Positions 5,028-15,100 of a stretch of 21,123 nt of DNA are shown here, piece by piece; position 1 is the stretch's first letter; every line of letters starts with the position of its first letter. A model generated the notes under the pieces. The model did not search any database. It was not told the origin of the DNA and saw nothing but the letters and a program-made list of their open reading frames with translations. Both the position numbers and the translations under genes were made by a program. Source of the stretch: a virus; IMG/VR virus record IMGVR_UViG_3300034200_000618, positions 1-21,123 of that record. One strand, given 5' to 3'.

Positions 5028-6839
5028 ATGACCGATGTAGTCGATGATCCGTGGGCCAACCTGCGTACCAAGCCCAAGGAAGACCCCCAAGCCCGTCGCT
5101 ACGAGACGATGAAGGCATATCAGGGCAAGTCCATTGAGGCGAACCGCCGCAAGGACCGCTTCATCGAGCTGATCGGCACCGGCAGCACCATCGACGAGGC
5201 GCTGGCCGAGGTCGGCGTGGGCCGCAACGCCTACAAGCAGTGGCGCAACCGTGACCGGTCGTTCGCTGCACGCGTTGACGTCGCCCGAGCGGGCAAGAAC
5301 GTGCTCCGAGGCGAGTATTCGGGCGGGCACGCCGAGTTCGCCGAGCGGTACTTCGGCATGTCGTACGCCTGGTTCCAGTTGCTGTTCATTCAGGAGTTGG
5401 AGAACCTGCCTCCGGGCAACATCCTCATGGCGCTGTGGCCGCCCGAGCACGGCAAGACCACCACTTACGAGAACTACGCCTCCGAGACGTTGGCCCGGCA
5501 CCCCGACCGACGTATGACCGTGGCCGGTGGCAACCTGCGCATCGCACAGAAGATCCTCGAGCGCGTGAAGCGACGCATGGAACCGGACGGCCCGTACCCG
5601 CAGTACGTCAACGACTGGGGTCCGTTCAAGCCGCCGACCGGCCAGGGCCGTGACCGGATGATCGCCCAACCGTGGGGCTCGGGCTACTTCAACGTGTTCA
5701 AGAAGTCGTCACACGACGAACGTGACTACTCGATGCAGGCGCTGGGCTTCAAGAGCGAGATCGTCTCGACCCGTACCGACCATCTGCACATCGACGACCT
5801 CCAGTCCACCAAGACGCTGAACCTGACCGACTCGATGGAGGAGTGGCTGCGCCAAGACGCCCTGTCGCGTCCCGGCGAGTACGGCATCACCACGATTGCG
5901 GGCACGCGCGTGGGCGACGACGACATCTACAGCCGCTTGGCGAACGACGAGTCGTTGTCGGGCATCTTGAAGGTCATCAAGTTCAAGGCCATCCGCACTG
6001 ATCCGATCACCGGCGAGCAGCAGGCGCTGTGGCCCGAGCGGTACAACCTCGACCAGTTGGATCGCCAGCGCCGCAAGGTCGGCCAGGAGGCGTGGGACCG
6101 CAACTACATGCAGGAGCCGGGCGCGTCGAACACCGATCGGGTGTTCACCGACGAGATGATCGACCGCTGCAAGAACCCGCTGCTGTCGTTGAAGCACAAC
6201 GTCACCCCCGGCAACATCGTCTACGTCGGCCTCGACCCGGCGCTCGGCGGCCAGAACTGCGTCATCGCGTGCGAGGCAACACCCGAGGGCCAACTGATCG
6301 TGCGCCGTATTCGTGAGGACGCCGGCCTGCAGCGCAACGAGCAGATCATGCAGTGCGTCAACGACGTGGTGGCCTGGTGCAACCTGAGTGGCTACGTCAC
6401 CGACGTCGTCGTGGAGTCGATGAACTTCCAGCGCGGCCTGGCCCGCGACGAGCGCCTGCTGGACATGCAGGCCCACTACGGCTTCGCACTGCGCGAGCAC
6501 CTGACGGGCTGGAACAAGTACGACGAGAACATCGGCGTGGCGTCGATGTGTGAGTCGTTCCTGCGCGAAGAGATCGTCATCCCGTGGGCCGACGACGACC
6601 TGACCCGCAACGAGATGGAGGAGTTGGTCCGTCAGTTGCGTGCGTGGAAGCCCGGCAAGCGCGGCACCAAGTTGCGCCAGGACCGGGTGATGGCGTTGTG
6701 GTTCGTGTGGATTCTGTGGCGCCAGCGGTACAAGCGGACCGATCTGGGTGCGGCGAATACCGGCCAGTGGCAGACAAGAGCGGTACCGTGGAAGCAGACC
6801 AGCAACAGTCTGATCATCCCCATTGGAGCGCGCCTGTGA
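5028..6839 (+). CDS. terL: Terminase large subunit, 603 aa
   Basis: This is the ATP-driven DNA packaging motor and headful/end nuclease. The ATPase domain shows Walker A at residues 137-146 (WPPEHGKTTT, Lys143) and Walker B with IDD at 255-257 (DHLHIDDLQ). The nuclease domain has the acidic residues expected of the RNase H-like fold: D403 in VGLDPALGG, E463 in VVVESMNF and D552 in RQDRVMALW. Residues about 48-76 (GSTIDEALAEVGVGRNAYKQW) look like a helix-turn-helix, a module normally carried by the separate small subunit or by an N-terminal extension. The length suits the family. The gene has no Shine-Dalgarno sequence and may be read from a leaderless transcript. It overlaps the portal gene by 4 bases (GTGA), as expected of partners in packaging. 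Confidence 0.95.
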   Translation: MTDVVDDPWANLRTKPKEDPQARRYETMKAYQGKSIEANRRKDRFIELIGTGSTIDEALAEVGVGRNAYKQWRNRDRSFAARVDVARAGKNVLRGEYSGGHAEFAERYFGMSYAWFQLLFIQELENLPPGNILMALWPPEHGKTTTYENYASETLARHPDRRMTVAGGNLRIAQKILERVKRRMEPDGPYPQYVNDWGPFKPPTGQGRDRMIAQPWGSGYFNVFKKSSHDERDYSMQALGFKSEIVSTRTDHLHIDDLQSTKTLNLTDSMEEWLRQDALSRPGEYGITTIAGTRVGDDDIYSRLANDESLSGILKVIKFKAIRTDPITGEQQALWPERYNLDQLDRQRRKVGQEAWDRNYMQEPGASNTDRVFTDEMIDRCKNPLLSLKHNVTPGNIVYVGLDPALGGQNCVIACEATPEGQLIVRRIREDAGLQRNEQIMQCVNDVVAWCNLSGYVTDVVVESMNFQRGLARDERLLDMQAHYGFALREHLTGWNKYDENIGVASMCESFLREEIVIPWADDDLTRNEMEELVRQLRAWKPGKRGTKLRQDRVMALWFVWILWRQRYKRTDLGAANTGQWQTRAVPWKQTSNSLIIPIGARL

Positions 6840-8668
6840 GAACCTTCGACGAGATCGTGCAGATCGTGCTGGATCTGCAACGCATCCAGGGCCCGACGTT
6901 GCTGCGGATGAAGGACGTGCTCGATCGGTACGACGGCGACTGGGTGATCCCCATGCCGTCGCTGAACGACGAGCCACGGCTGCCTCCGCTGACTCCGGCG
7001 CTGATCGGTGAGGCCGTCGACTCGATGGCGATGCGCGCGTCGAGCGTGCGGCCGACCGTGTACTCGCCGGCCATCGATTCGTCGAAGGACACGGGCCGTC
7101 GCTCGCGTGCGTACGCCACGACCCGGCGCAAGATCATCGCTGCGACGTACCACGAATCGAAGTGGCTGCTCGGTCGTCGCCGTTTCTACCGGCAACTGGC
7201 GGCGTACCACACCGGCTCGCTGGTCGTGGTGCCCGACTTCGAGACGAAGATGCCCCGCATCGAGGTCCGTGATCCGCTGAGTTCGCTCGTCGAGCCGCAG
7301 GCCAACGAGCAGTTGCGGCCACCGGACTACTGCGCGTTCATCACGCGCCACTCGGGCGAGCACCTGCGTCGGTTGTATCCACGCGCTCGCAGCGAGCAGG
7401 GTGGGCCGATCCCGCCGATGGAGGCCCACGAGATGTGGGACTGCGTGGAGTGGTTCGATCTGGACCAGGTCGTGTTCGGCATCGTCGGCCCGGTGCGTGA
7501 CTACGTCAACACCTACTACAGCCGCCAGATGTCGGCACCGTGGATGCAGTTGAGTCCTGCGTATCCGAACCGGGCAGGGATCGTTCCGGCCGTCGTGCCG
7601 CACAACGTGTCGCTCGGCAAGATCGCCAGCCGCATCGGCTCCATGCTCGGCAACGTCGATCTGCAGGCGAAGCTGATGGCGCTGGACATCGTCGCCCAGG
7701 AGAAGGCGATCTTCCCCGATATGTACGCAATCGGCCGGCAGAGCGGGATGCCGCAGGTCGTCGGCGGCCAGTGGAAAGACGGGCGCGAGGGCGAGATCAA
7801 CATGGTGCTCGACGTGGAGTCGATCGGGATGCTGCGCAACACGCCCGACCAGCGCACCGGCCAGATCATCGACCGCTTGGAGCGCAACTTCCGTGTCTCC
7901 ACCGGCCTTGTCCCCCAAACGGGGGGCGAGACGTACGGCGCGCTGCGCACCGGCGCTGGCATCAACGCGCTCGCTGGCATGGCGATCGACCATCGCGTGC
8001 AAGAACTGCATGAGATCAGCGAGGCGTACATGCCGCATCTGAACCATGCGATCCTGGCGACCTACAAGGGCTATTGGCCCGATCAGAAGTACGTTCTGTT
8101 CTCGGGCTGGCCCGACGATCCGGGCCGTGTGTCGTTCACGCCCGAGGAACACATCGAGACGTTCGACAACACCGTGTCGTACGCCATTGCTGGTGCCGAC
8201 GTCGTCCAGCAGACGCAGATCCTCGGCTCCCTCCTGGGCACCGGCACCATCAGCCGTCGCACGTTCCGCCAGAAGCACCCGTGGATCAACGACCCCGAGG
8301 CCGAGGGCGCTTTGGTCGACGAAGAGCAGTTCGAGGAGGCGTTGAAGCAGTCGATCATCCAGCAGTTGGCAACCGGCCAGATGCCGTTGCCCGTGGCGGC
8401 GATGATCCGTCGTGAACTGTCCAGCGGTGAGGACATCTTCACCGCCGTCGAGAAGGCCGACAAGATGATGCGTGAGCGTCAGGCCACCCCCGCACCGCCT
8501 GCGCCGGAAGGTATGGTGGCACCGCCCGAATCCATGCCTGGCATGGCCGGTGGCCCTGGGGCGCTGCAGCAGCCGTCCCCCGCAATCGCACCGCCTGAGC
8601 AGCAGCAGATCGAGGTGCCAGGTGACGTTCAGCGGATGCGTCAGTTGATGCAGGTCATGGGAGGCTGA
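6836..8668 (+). CDS. Putative portal protein, 610 aa
   Basis: The start is GTG at 6836, with GGAG 7 bases upstream and a GTGA overlap with the terminase stop. The frame stays open upstream but only as shadow of the terminase. Position directly after the terminase, the length, and the layout match phage portals: an alpha/beta N-terminal half, then a long helical stem region RTGQIIDRLERNFRVSTGLV with QTGGETYGALRTGAG (about residues 340-380), then a helical C-terminal wing. The final 60 residues are Pro-, Gln- and Met-rich (PAPPAPEGMVAPPESMPGMA), a flexible tail common in such proteins. The portal is the dodecameric DNA channel of the head. The assignment rests on context and general pattern, not on an invariant motif. 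Confidence 0.85.
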   Translation: MRTFDEIVQIVLDLQRIQGPTLLRMKDVLDRYDGDWVIPMPSLNDEPRLPPLTPALIGEAVDSMAMRASSVRPTVYSPAIDSSKDTGRRSRAYATTRRKIIAATYHESKWLLGRRRFYRQLAAYHTGSLVVVPDFETKMPRIEVRDPLSSLVEPQANEQLRPPDYCAFITRHSGEHLRRLYPRARSEQGGPIPPMEAHEMWDCVEWFDLDQVVFGIVGPVRDYVNTYYSRQMSAPWMQLSPAYPNRAGIVPAVVPHNVSLGKIASRIGSMLGNVDLQAKLMALDIVAQEKAIFPDMYAIGRQSGMPQVVGGQWKDGREGEINMVLDVESIGMLRNTPDQRTGQIIDRLERNFRVSTGLVPQTGGETYGALRTGAGINALAGMAIDHRVQELHEISEAYMPHLNHAILATYKGYWPDQKYVLFSGWPDDPGRVSFTPEEHIETFDNTVSYAIAGADVVQQTQILGSLLGTGTISRRTFRQKHPWINDPEAEGALVDEEQFEEALKQSIIQQLATGQMPLPVAAMIRRELSSGEDIFTAVEKADKMMRERQATPAPPAPEGMVAPPESMPGMAGGPGALQQPSPAIAPPEQQQIEVPGDVQRMRQLMQVMGG

Positions 8669-8669
8669 G

Positions 8670-9146
8670 ATGCCGAGGAAGCGCAAGACGCAGAGCGGGA
8701 TGGCCGCTCAACCCATCCAGGCAGTGCCCGGCACCGGCTACGGTCAGGGCATCAAGCAGGAACAGTTCGCACGGCAAATGCCTGCACCCAATGTGCGTGC
8801 TGGGGCCGCAAGGCCACCCGTATCGGCACCGATGCGCCCCCAAGCATCGAGGCCTACGGCCCCAGCCGTACAACCCCCGCAGCCGGTAGCGCAGCAGATG
8901 ACCACGTCGGCCAAGCCCGACCTGATGGCGATCGCGCAGCAGTTGCGTGGTGGCGGTGGTCTGCTACAGGCTCCAACGGCACGACCGAGCGAACCCGTGA
9001 CGGCAGGCTTGCGCATCGGACCGGGAGGTGGCCCTGAGATGCTGTCGCGTCCGTACGGCAGCCCGTTGACCGACATGATGATGCAACTCTCGCGCGCCAC
9101 CGGCGACCCGTACTTCGCTGACTTGGCGCAGAGGAGTCGGGCGTGA
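8670..9146 (+). CDS. Proline-rich linker-like protein, 158 aa
   Basis: GGGAGG lies 5 bases before the ATG; the same GGAGGCTGAGATG junction recurs before the gene at 19743. The N-terminus is basic (MPRKRKTQSG). Residues about 35-75 are rich in Pro, Ala and Gln with no regular structure. A short helix and GGGGLLQAP follow near residues 93-101, then a more ordered end (SPLTDMMMQLSRATGDPYFADLAQRSRA). It overlaps the giant gene by 4 bases (GTGA). A position between portal and giant virion protein could suit a scaffold or a head-internal assembly factor, but it is short for a scaffold and no protease is nearby. Function not recognised. Confidence 0.7.
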   Translation: MPRKRKTQSGMAAQPIQAVPGTGYGQGIKQEQFARQMPAPNVRAGAARPPVSAPMRPQASRPTAPAVQPPQPVAQQMTTSAKPDLMAIAQQLRGGGGLLQAPTARPSEPVTAGLRIGPGGGPEMLSRPYGSPLTDMMMQLSRATGDPYFADLAQRSRA

Positions 9147-12100
9147 CCGACTGGAGCAACTGGAACCCTGAGTCCGAACTGATCACAGCGGTTCAGAAGA
9201 ACATCGACATCAACAACCGAGTCCGGCTGGTAACTAGCATCAACCCATTGGTGCGCAACGACGCGCAGTTGGCGATGCGGATGGCGTCGTTGCCGATCTC
9301 GACGGACCAGTTGGGTACCAACTCGTTTGCGCTGGCAGGCATGATGGCGGCCGACCAGTTGCGCAGCAACGTGGAGTCGATGACTCCAGCGATGCAGCGC
9401 ATGGTGTGGGCACGGTTACCTCGAGCGCAACAGATGGCCCTCACGCAGCAGGGCTATCAGCCGCAGAAGGTTGACGAGTACGGCGTCACCGACATGCTGG
9501 GCGATGCGTTGAAGTTGCCGTTTCAGATCGTCGCTGCTCCCCTGAAAGGCTTGGGTCAGTTGACCGAGCCGATCTGGCAACCCGCCCTGCAGGGCTTGGC
9601 ATGGCTGGGCGATCAGCCTGCGCACATCTACCGAGCGATCCGCACGATGGACGATGGGCAGCAGTGGGCGGGCCTGGCTGGCGCAGTCATCGGCATTGGC
9701 GCAGCATTGGCAGCCATCCCGACGGGCGGCATGTCGTTGGTGGCGCTTGGGTCGTTGGGCGCTGCCGGCCTGGCAGGTGCGACCGCAGGCTCGATCCTTG
9801 CTGATCCGCTCAACCCGATGGACTTCGGGCGTGCGTGGATGGACACACGCGAGGGCGAGCGGTCGTTCGATCGCGCCGCCAGCCGCTACGCCGAAGGGCT
9901 GTTGGGCGACCCGCGCTTGAAGACGTTGGCTGTGGAGATTGCCGACATCTCCGAGCGATCGATCTACGAGATTGCTCGTGAAGTGGCTGGCGCGCAGGGG
10001 ACCTCTCCCGAGCAGCGGAACAACTCGTACCTGAGCGAACTGGTGCGCATTGCCGACGGCATCGCACAGCCCAACTCCGAGCAACATCAGCGCGTGATGC
10101 AGTCGCTGCAGAAGCTGATGACCGAGCCGGTGTTCTTGGAGGCCGTCAACAAACTGCAGAACGGCAAGATCAGCATTGGCCGTGACATTGCCGATGCGTT
10201 GCCGTGGGTCGAGAAGGACAGCGCGGTCTACACGATGATCTCGGGCGGATCGGACGCTCTGTTCCAGATCGCCGTGGACCCGTTCCTCGTGCTCGGGCGT
10301 GTCAACGAGATGGTGAAGTTCCGCCGTCTCGGGCTGGAAGTGATCGACGATGCGTTCAGCATCGACCGCTTCATGGACATTGCCCAGAACGTTCCGTCGG
10401 TCAAGCGTTTGCACACCAAGTTGGCCGAGGCTGTGGTGGCTGACAACTGGGACATGGCCCGTCGCCTTGGCACCGACAACGTGTCGCTGTGGGAGGGGCT
10501 GCGCACCTATCGAGAGAACTTGCTGCGTGAGGGCGTTGTCGGTCCGACGGAGTTCGGCGCCGAACACATCCGGGCGTACGTCAAGGACGTAAAGGACATG
10601 AAGTCCATCCTGTCCGGCATCGGCACCTACCGGAACAAGGGTCAGTTGATGCTCAAAGGCTTCAACTACCGCAACGAGGCGTGGGCTCGCGTTGGCGGCA
10701 CCCTTCGCAGTTTCTCCAGCGGTCTTACCGACATTCGGTCGGAAAGGCAGATGCTGAAAGAGATGGAAGCCTCGGGCGTCAATCGCGTCATGGACGGCCT
10801 GCCCGCCCATCTTCGACTGCATCGGCCGGTGCAGGAGGACATCCCGTTCCTGCAGGTGGTGGCGAACAACAGGGACTACTTGGCGCCAGGCCGTACCGGA
10901 TGGGATGTGTTGGCCGACGAACCGGCCAGGTTGAACGACGTGATGTTCGACTTCGCCAACCGTCTCGGCAAGCACGACCTGCTGCCCGACGACGACATTC
11001 AGTTCCTCGAGGATCTGCAACTGTCGATTGCGCAGAACGGTCGTCCGCTACAGCGCAAGACGTCTGAGTTCTCGGCCATCACCGATCGACTGTCTGACAT
11101 TGCGCAGCGCACGTTGGCGCTGCCGATCGAAGAACGGGCGGCATCGTTCTTGGACGAGTACGCGCTGTACAAGGAGCTGAACCCTGGGGCGCGTCAACTC
11201 GGTCGGAAGGTTGCGACTGTGTTGCCTCGTACGTCGCACGCTGTCGGCACCACGATGCAGATGGCAACGACGATGATCTCGCCCACCAAAGGCATCCAAC
11301 TGATGGGCGAAGGTGCGCCGGAGAACATCCGGCAGTTCGTGGAAGCACTGCGGTTGACCTCGATGCCCGAGTACATGCGGCGCATGTGGTTCGACGAGAT
11401 CATCAAGCACCCGACCGGGCACCTGCGTGGAGCAGCAATGCTCACTGCGTTGGACAACGGCCTGACGATTGCCGGGATGCGCTCGTTGAAGGGCGGCGAG
11501 GAGTTCGTCGACAAGTTCCTACTGCACGCACAGCACGCCTACGGCCTGGGCGGCGTCGTCGATCGCACCTACATCAACGGCCGTCGCATGGTCACGTCAC
11601 CGCTGTTGGACGACTCGGCGCAGTTCCTGATGATGCCGAACCTCACCGACCTGCGCAAGCTGACGCGTGCTGGGTTCGTGTCGCAGGTCATGGGCATCAC
11701 CGACGTCAAGGTGCTCGACTCGTTCATCAATCAGGTCTGGAAGCCTGCCGTGCTATTGCGCATGGCGTTCATTCCCCGTGCAGCGGGCGAAGAGTGGATC
11801 AACTTCATGCTGCGTGGAGGCTTTGGCTCCATCGTCGAGAACATGGGCGGGCAGTACGTCGGTCGCTACCGAGCCTGGCGCAACGTGATCGAGAAGGTCG
11901 AGAAGTTGGGTGCAGCCAAGGTGGGCAAGGGTGCGCTCACCGCCGAGGAAGCCTTGCTGTACTCGCAGGGCCCGTTGCCGAAGATCATGCGCCCGGTTGA
12001 ACGGATGCTCAACCGCTTCGACTGGGGCGCACCCATGCAGCGGCGCATGAGCGATTTCGCCGAGAACTTGCAGTATTGGCTCACGCCGGAATCGATGCAG

Positions 12101-15100
12101 GTGACGCTGCGCTCCGGCATCGAGGTGCCTGGCCGTGGCGGATTCGGCGTACAGGGCACGATCGATCGGATGATCGATCGCATCGGTGGCGACGCTCGTC
12201 GGCAGTTGTCAGCCGGTGCATCGGAGATCGAGTTGCGGCGCGCGATGACCCGTCAGGGGCGCTTCGCCAAGATGATCCCGACGTCCGAGAAGGCATGGTT
12301 CAACATTGCGGACTACGCCGACACGCTGCTGATGGGGTCGCCGTCATCGTGGCGACGTCTGCTGGCCGGCGGTGTGAACGACTACACCGTGGAAGCAGGT
12401 GAGCAGTTCGCCAAGACGTTCCAGACCATCCTCATGCGCGAGGTGTCGGCCACCGAGGCAGGCAACTTCGAGCGCAGTTACAACCGCAGCGACTTGAAGA
12501 CGTTTGAGGTGCCTGACGGCCAGGGCGGCACCAAGACGGTGCGGGCCGTGGCGATGCGTGGCGGCTGGAAGCGACACGAACGCATCATTGGTGACCCGAT
12601 GTTCAACTACGCCGCCCACCAGGGCGTGTTGAACACGATCGCTCTCGACGAGGGCGGGCGACGCGTAGCAACCGAGGTGCTGTCGCGAGTGCTGCCGTCG
12701 TCGCTGACGTACGACGAGGTGGCTGGCTTCTTGGACGAGGCCGCACGGATCGACGGTTCATTGGTGCGTGAACTGCTGCTCGGGTTCACGGCCAACGACC
12801 CGAAGATCGCACGCGTGACGTTGGAAGCCGTGGCTCGTCAAGACCCGTTCTTCGCGCTCGTGAAGAACCGGCTGCCTGAGACGGGGCCGATCATGCTCGA
12901 TGACGTGCGTGACGTGACAGATGCCGTGTTGGCTCGGTACACCGAGGTCGTGGCCGATGTGCGCAAGTGGCGCAGGGACATGCCCGACGAGGTCAAGAAC
13001 GAGGTCTGGGCCTACACGCGCACGGGCGAGATCCTGCCGTCGCCAGCAACCTTCAACACGGTGCCTGATCTTCCGCCGATGTTCGACACGGCCAACTCGT
13101 TGGTCGATGAAGGGGTGCGAGAGGCGATCGGGCGTGTGCAGGATGGCCTTGCAGCAGCGATGCGCCGAGGTGTCGATGAGCACGACTACCAGCGCCAGTT
13201 GATGAACCATCTGTACACGTCGCCACAGACGCTGTACGGCCCGAACAGCGCCGACGCCTCTCGTCGTCTGGCGCGCATCCAGCGAGACGAAGCACGCAAG
13301 ATGCTGAAAGAGGAGCGGCAGGCAGCACTGGATGAGGCCAAGCAGGCGGGCAGCGATGTCGACCCGGCCCTGCTGGCGAGCTTCGACCAGCGTCAGGCTG
13401 CGTTGGACGCCGAGCAGGCGTTGGCCGACGAGGCGCGCCGTCTGGCCGTCGAGCAGGGTGACATGCGTACCTACCGGCTGTACAACAACATCGACGAGGC
13501 TGACGCCGACGTGCGTGCGCTGCTGGCCGGGCACTTTGAGAACACGACCGTGCAGGAACGAGCGGCACTGTCGTTCCAATCGCCGGGTGGCTCCAACCAT
13601 GCCGAATACGACAACGTCACGGTCTACCGACCCGATGCAGCATTGATGATCCCCGATGAGGCCGTGCGTGCCATGTGGGATTCGCTGCCGCCGATGTACG
13701 AGGGCGAGCAGGCGCGCAACGCTGGCGATCTGGCCGACCTGCTGGTGAGCGAGTTGGCTCGGGCGGCAGGCATCGGCAACGCCTCCCAGATTTTGCAGCA
13801 TCGGGCCGAACTGGTGAATATGTACCTCACGCAGATGGACATGGTCTATCGGCGGGGCGGCAAGTTCTTCGGCTTCGATCTGATCGACGACTCGGCGGTG
13901 GTGCAATCGAGCCGCCCAGCTATCCGTGGGTACTTCACACAGCCTGATCCGGCCGACAGCCTGCCGGACCTCGACATGCTGTTTGCCGATCAGGCATTGG
14001 TGAGAGAACTGAACCAGGCCATGAAGAACCTCATGGCTCGCCACGGCAAGGTGGGACCGGAGGTTCCCGAGGTCTTTGCGGTGCGTGTCCCTCGAGCGGT
14101 GACGGACAACCGATCGACGAGCGTGATGAGCCCGCTGGCCCAGCGGATGCAGATTCGGGCTGCAACGCAGGACGAGGCGATGCTGGACGATCTGGCGCAG
14201 ATGCGCATGGATGCCACCAACGCACGCGAGCCGTTGACGTCGGAGATTCGGCCCATTGCCACCCGCCCGGGCACCGAGCTGCCGGCCATCTGGACAGCGG
14301 ACCGCAAGTACGTCAAGGACCGTGTGCAGTTGGCAAGCACGCTGCAGAACCCCGATGCGGCCGAGGCGTACGCCGACCGGATGTGGACGCACATCAAGCA
14401 GATGACGGGCAAGAAGAGCCGCGAGGTGCACCGTGCGCGGTTCGACGAGCGAGTGGTCGTAGCCGAGGACGGCACCGAGCAGACCGTGCGGAAGTCCCGT
14501 GTGTATCGCTACGGCAAGGACAACAAGGAGATCGTCGAGGTTCGGGACGGCGAGGATCTGTACCCCGAGTCGACGTTTGTTGATGAGCGCGGCAGGAAGG
14601 TCAAGTACGGCGACGGGCTGTTCATGGAGCCAGCGTCCTTGACCTATGAGCCGAACGATCTGATGTGGCAGTTGATCGGTCCCATGATCGAAGACACGTT
14701 CGATGGCATCCGGGGCATCCTCCGTCACGAACGCAAGGCAGAGATGATCACCGTTCGTGGTCGGCTGGAACCGTCGCCGGACTGGGTGCCGGTCTACCGC
14801 TCGAAGGACACGCACGTTCCCGACGAGGCGCACGGCGGTCCGCAGTTCGCTATCGGTCCGCTGCTCGAACCGCTGAAAGAGAACACCTGGCAGAAGATCG
14901 TGCGCTACGGCTTTGACGAGGTCATCGGTCCATCGATCGATGCCGTCGTGCGTCGGCCGATGGCCTTCCACTTCTTTGCTCAGCGGTACCGTTTCGCCAA
15001 GCAGGCGAACCAGTGGATGCTTGACCCAGACCTGGCGGGTCGGGCAATGCAGAGTCTGGCGGGCGCCCTGCACAGCCGGATCGTCGCTGACCCAGCGCAG

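Noticed and set aside
5709-6977. 422-codon open frame on the - strand opposite the terminase
   Set aside because: The terminase motifs fix the coding strand; this frame has no start signal of its own.
6632-8686. 684-codon open frame on the - strand opposite the portal gene
   Set aside because: Same mirror effect; the terminase-portal pair on the + strand explains the DNA, with good start signals and motifs.
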